In this document: piece after piece, positions 27,301-36,600 of the stretch
Layout: every line of letters begins with the position of its first letter
Position numbering within the stretch: the stretch's first letter is position 1
Source of the DNA: Paracoccaceae bacterium
GTDB lineage: Bacteria > Pseudomonadota > Alphaproteobacteria > Rhodobacterales > Rhodobacteraceae
Direction of reading: 5' to 3'
Assembly: GCA_028150825.1 (NCBI GenBank)
Contig: JAOGIM010000016.1
Coordinates: 1 to 39,174 of the forward strand
DNA length: 39,174 bases
Program-made: the position numbers and the translations under genes
Notes under the pieces: model-generated
The model's database searches: none
What the model was told of the DNA's origin: nothing
Seen by the model: only the letters and a program-made list of their open reading frames with translations

Positions 27301-27426
27301 ATGAAAGCAATACAACGCCACCGACACAAGTGGCGTGTGCAAAAACGCAGCAGGGGTCACATATGTAAGTGGACTTATGATACGCTGAAGGAAACCGTAG
27401 CTAAACGTGACGCTATGTTAGGCTGA
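27301..27426 (+). CDS. 41-residue basic protein, integrase-arm-like or AP2-like fragment
   Basis: The frame encodes MKAIQRHRHKWRVQ..., then KWTYDTLKETVAKRDAMLG. This recalls the small three-strand-plus-helix arm-binding domain at the start of many phage integrases or AP2-type DNA-binding domains, in which WRVQ is followed by TFDTLEEA-like and RDAML-like segments. It is too short to be an integrase. There is no strong ribosome site. It could be a remnant left by an excised element or a small DNA-binding protein. The identification rests on pattern only. Confidence 0.35.
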   Translation: MKAIQRHRHKWRVQKRSRGHICKWTYDTLKETVAKRDAMLG

Positions 27427-27486
27427 AACTATCTTTTAAACCTTAGAAAGTCTGCTACTTCTATTCTAAGTTTAGCGGAGCGAACT

Positions 27487-27858
27487 ATGAGATTACTTAT
27501 TGCAGCACTACTTTTATCTTTTGTGCCACTGGCCACCATAGCTGAAACCCAAGTTGACAGCTTTACTTGTAAACCTTGGTCAAATGGTGGGCTTCGGATG
27601 AGAGGTGATGTCCAGCTAGAACTCTCTGGACTAAATCTTGTGTGGACTAATGGTAAGCTCACTCAGACAGCGGTTATGGTGAACCCAGAAGATAAACTAG
27701 AAGATAATGTCAGCGAAGCGAAGAGGATTTATGTGGCAGAGGACAGTACGGCTGTATACTTTCTGAAGAGGTTCCCAAGCTACACTAGCATTAACCGCAC
27801 CATAGTTTCGGTGCGAGAGTCAAAGCAAAGCACAACTTATTGCCACCCTTTAGATTAG
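27487..27858 (+). CDS. Secreted small protein, function unknown
   Basis: A 123-residue protein with a Sec signal peptide (MRLLIAALLLSFVPLATIAE, cleavage after about residue 20). The mature part begins with a Cys (DSFTCKP) and ends with one (TYCHPLD), which may form a disulfide in the periplasm. The body is beta-rich in appearance (VQLELSGLNLVWTNGKL, SEAKRIYVAEDSTAVYFLKR). I do not recognise the family. It stands alone, with no strong ribosome site visible (AGCGGAGCGAACT before the ATG). Confidence 0.6.
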   Translation: MRLLIAALLLSFVPLATIAETQVDSFTCKPWSNGGLRMRGDVQLELSGLNLVWTNGKLTQTAVMVNPEDKLEDNVSEAKRIYVAEDSTAVYFLKRFPSYTSINRTIVSVRESKQSTTYCHPLD

Positions 27859-28337
27859 TTGTGTTATGTTTGCCAAACTTCATCACTACTCCGCATACGA
27901 GTGGAAGCCGTAAATATCTTCCACATCATTATCCTTTGAGGCAAAATAGTTCATTTCAGCAGGGTATCGATTTTTCATGCCTCACAGAAAGCCAAGTGGT
28001 GGATCATTTTCTTTGAATTAAAGTAAGAACCCGCTCTGACCCCAACGTTTGGGCGGTTTCAACACTGAAAGGCTTGTTTCATAACTCTGAAAATTTAAAC
28101 TTAAAACATAAACCATGAAAGTTTGATTGAGAAATAAAAATCTGCTTAGACGCTAGATCCAGCTTTCAGCTTGGTGATCCCTTGACCACCCTTGGAGAGA
28201 GAAATGACGCTTACGCGCACGCGCAACAAATTCGAATAAATTTTAAAAAGTTTAAATCAAAAGGTGGATAAAAAGGTGGATAGATTATTGTATATTTTTA
28301 TTTAGTTATTTTATTACAATAACTTATTATTTTAAAG
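27859..28337. other. Non-coding stretch left of the tRNA fragment
   Basis: No supported gene is visible. A 30-codon minus-strand frame (start near 27979) has no ribosome site or recognisable content. Near the right end AAAGGTGGATA occurs twice in tandem (about 28258-28280). This is the chromosomal flank of the integrated element. Confidence 0.45.
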
Positions 28338-28390
28338 TGGTGCCCCCACACGGACTCGAACCGCGGACCTACTGATTACAAATCAGTACT
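28338..28390 (-). other. 3' fragment of tRNA-Thr(UGU): attachment site of the element
   Basis: On the minus strand the anticodon arm ACTGA-TTTGTAA-TCAGT (anticodon TGT) is followed by a T-arm (CGCGG-TTCGAGT-CCGTG), the 3' acceptor strand TGGGGGC and ACCA. The D-arm and 5' acceptor strand are absent, so this is not a functional tRNA. Such 3' tRNA copies mark one end of elements integrated by tyrosine recombinases. The truncated side faces the integrase, so the element extends to the right. The intact tRNA-Thr should lie beyond the window. Confidence 0.85.
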
Positions 28391-28505
28391 CATCGCTTTT
28401 AAAGCCCTTTATTTTATAGAGTTTATTGACCCCCACCCCCTTGTAAATATGATGCTTTTCTGTATATATAGGTAATGTTAGTAACAGTGTCTAACACTCA
28501 TTAAC

Positions 28506-29714
28506 ATGCCTTATGTGTTACCCCAGTGTTACCCCAGGATCTTATGGTTGACTAAAGTACTTACACAAATCGGGATAGATAGACTGAAACCGTCTAATCA
28601 ACGTCAGGAGATCCCTGACGCCGGCTTAAGCGGTTTGTACCTCGTTGTTCAGCCCACTGGAATTAAGTCCTTCGCAGTGCGCTACAGACACGATGGTAGA
28701 CCTCGCAAGCTAACCATCGGACGCTTCCCTCAACTTTCTATCCAAGAAGCCCGTATAAGAGCTCGTGAGGCGCTAGAACGTTTAAGTTACGGAGATGATC
28801 CCGGAAGGCAAAAGGATAACCCAGAGCGCTTTGAGGCAGCTTTCAGCATATTTATGCAACGCCATGTCTCTCAGACCAAAGGAACCTACGAAACTAACCG
28901 AATTTACAAGCATGACTTGCTTCCAAAATTTAAGGGCACATACCTTTCACAAGTTGCCCGTCGCGATGTGATCTCCCTCCTTGATGATATTGTAGATCGT
29001 GGATCGCCAATCATGGCGAACAGAGTACTCGCTGTTTTGAGAAAGTTTTTTTCTTGGGCCGTTGCAAGAGATCTCACAAAGAGCAATCCTTGCGAAGGAG
29101 TGACGCCACCGTCAAAACAAACTTCCCGCGACCGCATCTTGAACGATGTTGAGATCAGAGTTTTTTGGCAGGCATGCAATGAACTGGAGTATCCATATGG
29201 GACATACTTCAAATTTCTTCTCTTGTCCGCCCAGCGCCGCACGGAAGTTTCAGAGATGACATTTGAGGAGCTGGATGGCGAAGAGTGGGTTATACCTCCT
29301 CAAAGAGCCAAGAACGGGCAAAGACACCGCGTTCCAATAACCGCTGAGATGAGAGGTCTACTCAAGAGCACTGGACGTAATTCAGGTTATATCTTCACAG
29401 TAAGTGGCAACAATCCAATCAATAATCTTGGCAGAGCAGCTGCAAGACTGCGCAAAAAGATTTCTGCGATTGCCGAAGTATCAGGATTGTCTTTGATGGA
29501 GGAATGGAAACCCCATGACTTGAGGCGAACAGCAGCCTCAGGAATGGCTAAATGTGGAGTATTTCAAGAAGTCATTGAGCGTGTTCAAAACCGCATAAGC
29601 GGTAAGTTTGCCGGCGTAGCTGGGATCTACAATCGCTATGATTATGAAAAGGAAAAACGTGACGCTCTCACCCAATGGAGCGCAGCTTTACGAGAATTAA
29701 TCTATGGCAAATAA
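28506..29714 (+). CDS. Tyrosine integrase (P4/DUF4102 type)
   Basis: A site-specific recombinase of about 400 residues. The N-terminal arm-binding domain (DUF4102-like: IGIDRLKPS, GLYLVVQPTGIKSFAVRYR, LTIGRFPQLSIQEAR) is followed by a core-binding helical domain and the catalytic domain. The catalytic Arg lies in SAQRRTEV, the Lys in AKNGQRHRVP, the H337-x-x-R340 box in HDLRR, and Tyr375 in IYNRYDY. The His/Trp normally found in NHxSG is replaced: the sequence is QNRISG with Arg363. The start is either the ATG at 28506 or, more in line with the family N-terminus, the TTG at 28548. It lies 116 bases from the tRNA-Thr fragment. Confidence 0.93.
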   Translation: MPYVLPQCYPRILWLTKVLTQIGIDRLKPSNQRQEIPDAGLSGLYLVVQPTGIKSFAVRYRHDGRPRKLTIGRFPQLSIQEARIRAREALERLSYGDDPGRQKDNPERFEAAFSIFMQRHVSQTKGTYETNRIYKHDLLPKFKGTYLSQVARRDVISLLDDIVDRGSPIMANRVLAVLRKFFSWAVARDLTKSNPCEGVTPPSKQTSRDRILNDVEIRVFWQACNELEYPYGTYFKFLLLSAQRRTEVSEMTFEELDGEEWVIPPQRAKNGQRHRVPITAEMRGLLKSTGRNSGYIFTVSGNNPINNLGRAAARLRKKISAIAEVSGLSLMEEWKPHDLRRTAASGMAKCGVFQEVIERVQNRISGKFAGVAGIYNRYDYEKEKRDALTQWSAALRELIYGK

Positions 29715-30369
29715 CTTAAAAACTTTGTCGCTTGATGAACTAATTTTCATAGCAAAATGTTTGCAAGAATTGATCAAAGGGCCCTATGAATTCTCAACGT
29801 GGTCAGAAATACAGACTTTAGGCAAAGAAGAATTGACCACTGCGGTTTTGATGATTGAAAAGACAATTATTTCAAAAAGTTTCTTCGAACCATCTATTGC
29901 CGACAGAGAAATGGAATCTCTTAACGCTAAGTTTACATCCTTAATTGATGATGTAACGCAGTTGCCTCCAGATTTGGAAATCGCTCTTAATTCTTCTGCA
30001 AGAAATGAATTTTCTAACAAACATATGGTTCCAAATATTAAGGAAATTCTACAATCCTTAAAGACATGGCGCAATGCAACAGTGGCCGTCATTGATAACA
30101 TAAATGAAAAGCCGCCTGCCGCTAAATTAGGACCCAAAAACTGGAAAACGCTATATATAGCTCATTACGCTTCTGATTATTACTTTTCGTCAACGCGCAA
30201 AATACCAATAACAAATAATGGAAACTCAAATGTTAGACTCAAACGTATAGTTGGGAAAATTTGTAACCACTTTAAACGAGATCAAATGGGAGGAGTACGT
30301 GGCCGCTGCGATGAAACTGTGCAGAATTTGGTTCTTGGCAAACGAAATTTAGCATCGCCCATTTTATAA
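29704..30369 (+). CDS. Unknown protein of the integrated element
   Basis: A 221-residue soluble protein, Lys/Asn-rich and AT-rich. Its ATG overlaps the end of the integrase gene by 11 bases, so it is translationally coupled to it. Apparent helices occur at SLDELIFIAKCLQELI and IMELNAKF-like positions, and a basic region near the end (RLKRIVGKICNHFKR) might bind nucleic acid. I recognise no family. Coupling to the integrase suggests a role in element maintenance or excision, which is inference. Confidence 0.6.
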   Translation: MANNLKTLSLDELIFIAKCLQELIKGPYEFSTWSEIQTLGKEELTTAVLMIEKTIISKSFFEPSIADREMESLNAKFTSLIDDVTQLPPDLEIALNSSARNEFSNKHMVPNIKEILQSLKTWRNATVAVIDNINEKPPAAKLGPKNWKTLYIAHYASDYYFSSTRKIPITNNGNSNVRLKRIVGKICNHFKRDQMGGVRGRCDETVQNLVLGKRNLASPIL

Positions 30370-30416
30370 ACAAATATGCTTTCTTGGCTCCACATGTTAT
30401 AAATTGGAGCGTCGCT

Positions 30417-30620
30417 GTGAAATTAGACACTAAAATTAACTCAAGACAACTACGTGAAATACTCGGCGGCATAAGCGATATGTCCTTATGGCGCTTTTTG
30501 CACGACAAGCGTTTGAATTTTCCCAAGCCAACTTGCATCAATCGTCGGCGCTTCTGGTCGAGCGAAGAGTTACATGAGTGGTTCCAAAAACAGCCGCGCG
30601 TATACCAGAAAATTCAATGA
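30417..30620 (+). CDS. AlpA-like helix-turn-helix regulator/excisionase
   Basis: A 67-residue protein with the MerR/AlpA-type pattern: INSRQLREILGGISDMSLWR, then NFPKPTCINRRRFWSSEELH and a final EWFQKQPR. AlpA of satellite P4-type elements activates excision, and similar proteins are small excisionases. The GTG at 30417 is preferred because GGAG lies 8 bases upstream; the longer frame from 30384 has an unlikely N-terminus. It sits between integrase and replication genes, the usual place for such a regulator. Confidence 0.75.
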   Translation: MKLDTKINSRQLREILGGISDMSLWRFLHDKRLNFPKPTCINRRRFWSSEELHEWFQKQPRVYQKIQ

Positions 30621-30629
30621 GCATAAAAA

Positions 30630-31034
30630 TTGGTTCATACATCCCCTATTCATAAGTTGGCCAGAACAGCAAAAGCCCTCTCAAAACAGTCAGTCGCTGA
30701 GATGACTGCATATGTGTCTATTAATCTTTCTATCAGAGAGACATCGGATGATTATCACAGGGTCATTGTCCACCTCGCACCGCGCTGTCGAGTAATTATC
30801 TGCAGGGACGGTATTCAGTGGATCTTGCAGAGGCGGTCTTCAAAACACTTGAATAAAGGCATGTGGATTGGAAAGAGCTACTGCACCACTCGAAACAGCT
30901 TAATAGCCATTTGTTCAAAGCGAGGATTGCTCTCAGAACCAAAAGCAAGGGCGGTGCTGGAGGCACTACCTGCGCGGATCAGTAAAGCTAAAAAACAAAC
31001 ATGCCACGCACTGTTAAAATGCGCAGCCCGCTAA
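30630..31034 (+). CDS. Unknown small protein of the element
   Basis: Up to 134 residues, with a core RVIICRDGIQWILQRR followed by GKSYCTTRNSLI and a C-terminal EALPARISKAKK. I have seen comparable WILQRR...GKSYC...R sequences in phage-type regions of alphaproteobacteria, but no function is known to me. The start is uncertain: a TTG at 30630 without ribosome site, or an ATG at 30702 with a weak GAG. The true protein may be about 110 residues. It is encoded between the AlpA-like gene and the Prim-Pol-like gene on the same strand. Confidence 0.5.
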   Translation: MVHTSPIHKLARTAKALSKQSVAEMTAYVSINLSIRETSDDYHRVIVHLAPRCRVIICRDGIQWILQRRSSKHLNKGMWIGKSYCTTRNSLIAICSKRGLLSEPKARAVLEALPARISKAKKQTCHALLKCAAR

Positions 31035-31094
31035 AAGCGGTTTTATTGTGTATGCAGCATAACATTTTGTGGCCGGCAAGTTAAGGGCAGTACT

Positions 31095-31667
31095 ATGAAA
31101 AAAATAAGATTCGTCTGTGGTTATGGCCAAGCATTTTCACGGAAAGGAAGTCCCTACCCCACCATCACGATGAAGCAGATTATAAATCTTGTAGAGCATC
31201 CAGAATGTAAGCCAAAGGCTAAAGCGACATGGTTTATACCAAGCTCTTATTCAGAAGGCTGGGCAAGAAAGCACGAAGTTCAGTTAGAGGCCGGTGCTTT
31301 TTACTGTCTGACGGTCGATATTGATGAGGGCAATCCTGCAATTGATGAAGTGGTTGGCAGCATTGAGGCAATCCTTGGTGACGTTCATATGCTGGTCTAC
31401 TCCTCTAGTGGCGCTACACAGGAATTGCGTAAATGGCGCGCACTTGTTCCACTGAATCGAGCCATGAACGGTTATGAATGGACGGCAACTCAAGAAATCT
31501 TTTTCGATCGTCTTGAGAAAGAGAGACTTAATGTTGACCGAGCGCTGAAGCGTCCTGGACAATTGGTCTTTTTGCCAAATATCCCTCCTGAGCGTCGAGA
31601 TAGCCAAGGCATACCAGAATTTTATAAATGGCGGAAAATTGTAGGGGTTCGTTATGCATTATCTTGA
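31095..31667 (+). CDS. Prim-Pol-like replication protein
   Basis: A 190-residue protein whose central part resembles archaeo-eukaryotic primase (Prim-Pol) domains of plasmids and phages: YCLTVDIDEG with Asp75 and Asp77 as a candidate metal-binding DxD, then VYSSSGATQELRKWRALVPL, where the family often has a Ser/His and an Arg before a P-L strand, and VDRALKRPGQLVFLPN. It would synthesise primers for element replication. The usual His in the second motif is not obvious, so activity is uncertain. The ATG has AAGGG 8 bases upstream. Its end overlaps the helicase gene by 14 bases, which couples the two proteins. Confidence 0.6.
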   Translation: MKKIRFVCGYGQAFSRKGSPYPTITMKQIINLVEHPECKPKAKATWFIPSSYSEGWARKHEVQLEAGAFYCLTVDIDEGNPAIDEVVGSIEAILGDVHMLVYSSSGATQELRKWRALVPLNRAMNGYEWTATQEIFFDRLEKERLNVDRALKRPGQLVFLPNIPPERRDSQGIPEFYKWRKIVGVRYALS

Positions 31668-33078
31668 CCGACGAACTGCAATAGCAAATGCCAACGAGCC
31701 TACGTTGATCGAGAAATTCAATCGAGATCACAGCATATGCGAAATGCTTGAGAAGTTCGGATACGAAAAAGCCTCCGAAGATGAGTGGATTTCTCCCAAT
31801 AGTAGTTCGGGCCATAAAGTTAAAGTTTGGAGTGGCGGAACACACCTGACGAGTTTGAGCACCTCAGACATCGGCATCGGTGTTGAAGGTAAAAATGGTG
31901 GGATCAATGCAGATGCATTTAGCTTACTCCAGTATTATCAGTTCGGTGGCGATATGAAAAACGCCATTGAGCACTTGAAAACTATCTATCCCCGTTCAAA
32001 GCACGAACCCTCAGCCATTCTTAAGGAGCAATCTCCGCAGGGGAATGCCATAAGTTGGAAAAAAGCTTCTGAGTTAAAGGACAAATGTCCACCCGAGCGT
32101 CAATGGGTTGTACATGAGTGGATTCCAAGTAACCAAGTTACGTTACTTTATGGAGACGGTGGAACAGGCAAAAGCCTTCTAGCACAACAGCTTTGCGCTT
32201 CTGTAGCACTAGACAAGCCTTGGATCGGACTACCAGTAAAAGAAGGCAATGCATTATACCTTACCGCTGAGGATGACGAAGACGAACTTCATCGAAGGTT
32301 TGATGCGATTGCCAATGGTATGATGATCGATGTAGGCCGCCTAAGTCAGCTTGAATATACCAGCTTGGTCGGATCAGACGCCTTGCTTGCGGTACAAGAG
32401 CCCGTGCACAAGCAACTTATGCCTACAAATTTGTTGATGGCTGTTGAGCAAAAGATAGCTGAGACAAAACCAAATTTGACCGTCATTGACACTCTTGCAG
32501 ATGTTTTTCCCGGAGATGAAAATCAACGTGTTTTGGCAAGGCAGTTTATATCGCTCCTGCGTGGGCCGGCAGTCCAGCATAACTGCGCAATCCTTGTTCT
32601 CGCGCATCCATCTCTGACCGGTATCAATAGTGGTACTGGAACGTCTGGCAGCACAGGCTGGAACAACAGCGTTCGCAGCAGAATGTACTTACGACGAGAC
32701 CTTGAAGACGAAAACAAACGAATTTTACAGTTGGCTAAGAGCAACTACAGTAAGATTGGGACTGAAGTGAAAATGCTATGGACTTGTGGGTATTTTGAAC
32801 ATGACGGCACTACCACTACACTTGATAACAAAGCTGCGTCTGCAATGGCAAAGCGCGTCTTCCTGGAGTTGCTCAGAAAATATACGGAGCAAGGCCGTAC
32901 AGTAAATGCAAACGGCGGTTCAAATTATGCTCCTAAAGCGTTTGCAGAGGATCCCCTGTCAGAAGGAATTACAAAGAATGGTTTTAGGACTGCGATGAGG
33001 TCCCTTTTTCATGAAGGCAAGATCACTAACGAGCAGAGCAAACGTGCGACATGCATTATCGAAAAAGTAAACGAATGA
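31654..33078 (+). CDS. RepA/AAA-type replicative helicase of the element
   Basis: A 474-residue protein with an N-terminal unknown domain (about 1-140) and a RecA-like ATPase. Walker A is LLYGDGGTGKSLLAQQL (Lys173), LYLTAEDDEDELHRRFDAI follows, Walker B is NLTVIDTLADVF, and LVLAHPSLTGI is sensor-like. This is the RSF1010 RepA-like hexameric helicase style common in phages and integrative elements. The C-terminal 80 residues look like a winged helix (KNGFRTAMRSLFHEGKITNE) that could recognise origin DNA. It is encoded overlapping the Prim-Pol-like gene. Repeats of ACATCCC begin at its stop codon. Confidence 0.8.
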   Translation: MHYLDRRTAIANANEPTLIEKFNRDHSICEMLEKFGYEKASEDEWISPNSSSGHKVKVWSGGTHLTSLSTSDIGIGVEGKNGGINADAFSLLQYYQFGGDMKNAIEHLKTIYPRSKHEPSAILKEQSPQGNAISWKKASELKDKCPPERQWVVHEWIPSNQVTLLYGDGGTGKSLLAQQLCASVALDKPWIGLPVKEGNALYLTAEDDEDELHRRFDAIANGMMIDVGRLSQLEYTSLVGSDALLAVQEPVHKQLMPTNLLMAVEQKIAETKPNLTVIDTLADVFPGDENQRVLARQFISLLRGPAVQHNCAILVLAHPSLTGINSGTGTSGSTGWNNSVRSRMYLRRDLEDENKRILQLAKSNYSKIGTEVKMLWTCGYFEHDGTTTTLDNKAASAMAKRVFLELLRKYTEQGRTVNANGGSNYAPKAFAEDPLSEGITKNGFRTAMRSLFHEGKITNEQSKRATCIIEKVNE

Positions 33079-33168
33079 CATCCCCCTTACATCTCGTTTT
33101 CCAACCCCCATACATCTCAGCTACATCCCTTTTGCAACTCCATTACATCCCCTCTGCACACACATCCC
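33078..33168 (+). repeat. Iteron-like ACATC(C/T)C array directly after the helicase gene
   Basis: ACATC boxes start at 33078, 33089, 33112, 33123, 33145 and 33162, all in the same orientation. Five of the six are followed by CC, TC or a C-run. The steps are 11, 23, 11, 22 and 17 bases, mostly one or two helical turns. The first box overlaps the TGA of the helicase. Such phasing is expected of iterons bound by a replication protein. Confidence 0.55.
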
Positions 33169-33279
33169 CCGTACCCCCTATAGGGTTGCACCCAACTAAG
33201 GGTGGGGCCAACCAAGTTTGTAACCAAAGACAGAGGCTTTAATGCTAAACGTTTGCGTTTCAGCTAGACTACGAAAGCT

Positions 33280-33311
<32 letters not shown>

Positions 33312-33674
33312 TCAGGAACTGAAGCAAAATCCACAGCAGAGGAGTAAGAACGCAATCAAGTCAAATAGAGACTGTCTTTAAATTTCAAATGCCCAACATA
33401 AAGCTATTACAATTGAGTAATAAAAATCTTTAGCAATTAAGTGCGAATCGGACGATATTAAGGGTCCATATATATCATTTCTTAAAAAAACTGCCAATCT
33501 AGGAACATTTGGGATGCCAACGATTAGACTTAAGAACGCTTATACTCGAGTGATTTTTTTAAGTCCCTTTTCTACAATAATAGAGGCGTTTACTAAGCCC
33601 AATATTGGCAGTTTGATTAGTGGTATTCCAGCCGTTGCTCGTATCTTTACACTCTTTTACAGTTTTCCAGTCAA

Positions 33675-36600
33675 ATGACTGATGAAACTGATCTATCTCC
33701 GGCTTTCTCTGCGGGGTGCTGTCCATTCTGTGGAAAGTTTCATATCAATTACAAAAATGAAAACGAGGTAACACAGGAAAGTTCAAGATCTGTACCAGAG
33801 CCCTTTGGTTCCGCGCCCGATCCATACACTCCAACAAACAATCCGACTAATAACCCATACTTAGATTCTCTAATCTGGGGAGGATCATGGGATTTAAATA
33901 CTGATTATGGGGGTGCTTCTGGGACTATTACTTATTCCTTTTCTACTTATGCCGATCAGAATGGAAATGATGTAACTTGGTATGATTACGAAAAAACCGC
34001 TGTTCGAAATGCTCTTCAAACTATCGAGACTGTAATTGATGTAGATTTTGTTGAAAAAAGTTTTTTTGACCCTGATCCTTACTATGAGAATATAGTTTTT
34101 GACTGGGTATTTAACGTTGATTGGCTTGGTATGCATCAAGTTCCAAAAGATGTCTCAATAGAAGGTGAAACCTATACCGATTACACGTTAGTAGGTACGT
34201 ACAATTTCGAGGAAAACTTTTGGAACTCTCAAACATTGATGCCAGGGGGAATGGCATACGCGACAATAATACATGAAGTACTTCACGGCCTAGCATTAGC
34301 ACATCCTCATGATAACGGTGGCGGGTCTTCCATATTTCCCGGTGTAACTGGAGCGTTTGAAAGTTACGGAGATTTTAATCTTAACCAACAAATATTCACC
34401 ATTATGTCTTACAATGATGGTTTTCCAGCTAATTTTCCAGATTACAATACGACGTTAAACGGGCAAGCGGCTAGCCCAATGGCACTAGATATTGCTGCTT
34501 TGCAGTTTCTCTATGGACCTAACTTATCAACGAACACTGGAAATGATTACTTTAACCTGCCCACGGCGAACAGCACAGGAACTGGCTGGAAAAGCCTTTG
34601 GGATGCCGGTGGAATCGATACAATCTCGGCAGTCGGCGCTTCAAGCGGGGCTCTAATCCAGCTTGAAGACGCTAAATTAGTCGCTCCATATGCTGGAGGT
34701 GTAGTCTCTCACATAGGAGGTATATTAGGTGGCTTCACGATTGCTAACGGTGTTGTAATTGAAAATGCTATTGGAAGCAATTTTGACGATTACATAGTAG
34801 GAAATAATTACGACAATTCCCTTAGAGGCGAAGGTGGTGATGATATAATTTTTGGTGGTGGGGGCGTAAATTCATTATGGGGTGGTAGTGGCTCTGACAC
34901 CTTTTACACTGGTCTTGATAAGCTATTTGGGCATTCTCAATCAATAACGACTGTAAAAGATTTTGAAATAGGCGTTGATTATGCAGGAGCGGTAAATGTT
35001 ACAGAAAACTTGGAAATCGAATATCTGAAACTTTCGTATGATTTTACTCAAGACGGGTTCAGAAGAGGCACCACACCTGACGGTTCCACTCTCACCTTAG
35101 ATAATATTTACCAAGGCACAAAATCTGGATTTATAACAATTGATGGTGCGCCAAATATTGGTGAAACACTTTCCGTTAGTTATTCGTTATTTAGTGATAC
35201 TGATTTGATAGTGACACCAACAATTTCGTTTGATTGGTATCGGGACGGAACTATTGTCAGTAGCGGGAAAAGCAATCAATATACTGTTCAAGAAGAAGAC
35301 GCCGGCTCTGAAATTTCAGTGAGTATGTCTTACCTGAATTATTGGGGCGAAGAACAGACTACGGTTTCAGATAACGGACTTACGATAGAAGACAGCAACA
35401 GCTCGGCTTCTTTTTTTAACGGAACATTGACTGGAGGCGAGCATTACCCTGGCAAAGAAATTACAGCAAACCTTGAATTCAGCGATCCAGATGGAACATC
35501 AAACTCAGTTCTAACTTATAGTTGGTACCGATACGATGGAACCACCTTTGATTTAATTACAAGTGGCTTAAATACATACACTATTCAGGAAGCTGATATA
35601 GGTTACACAATTGCGTTTACGGCGACATTCACGGATGACGCTGGAAATCAAGAAACCTCTATTTTTTACCTCTACCTAGAGACATTTGTTGATAGCTATG
35701 CCACTCCTTACTCACAGACTGATTTAGATACTTCCAAGGCAACCGCCACTGCAGCAGGTACTGCGATTGCGCTTACTGATGCAAATGGCACTGTGCATGC
35801 ATCGGTGGATGTGGCGATAACTTCTAACGACGCTGAAGTTGCAGCAAGTGTGGACATAACATCAAATAATGACGCGGTCGTTGCCTCAGCGGTTGCTGAA
35901 TTTAGCACTCAAGTTACAGCAAAAAAAGCACAAGAAGCAGCGCTAAGCGCTGAAGTAGGAAATTTAACAAGTGAAATCAATTCAGTTCAACAGGAAATTG
36001 ATAACCTTAAAGCGATTTTAAACCAAGAAGATCAAACGCCTTATGCTCAAGCTGACTTAGATGCTGCATTCTCATCAGGTGCTTCAAACGTTGATATTAC
36101 CACAGATAATGCACAAGCTATTGAAACATCAACAAGTCAATTAAACCTTGAGCTTTCATCTTTAAGAGCATCCCTTTTCGACATCCAGAGCGATCTTTCT
36201 GAGAAAACGGCTGAGACTGCGAGTTTAGAAGCCGTACTAGATGCAAAGACAGCCCATTTAAATAGTTTAGGCACTGATACTGTATATTCCCAGAGTGATT
36301 TAGACACTGCAATTGCAAACGCTGTGGCTTCGGTAGACATTACACTTGATAATGCAGCTGCTATTTCAGCAGCATTCACAAGCAATGATGGCACTGTTTA
36401 CCAGAGCGTCCAAGCAGCAATCCAAGCTGGATTTTCAAAAGGTACCGAGGACGCGAATACAAATAACAACTTGAATGCTAGCTTCGCCAATCTGAGCTAT
36501 AATAGTGGATCTGGAAGTTTTTTAAGTTTATTTCAACAGAATTCAATTGATATCACTGGTTCAGGCTCCGCTTTCACAAGCATTCCAAAAGACTTTTTTG

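Noticed and set aside
27075-27329. 84-codon minus-strand frame in repeat R5
   Set aside because: It consists mostly of the non-coding repeat, and other R copies do not keep this frame open.
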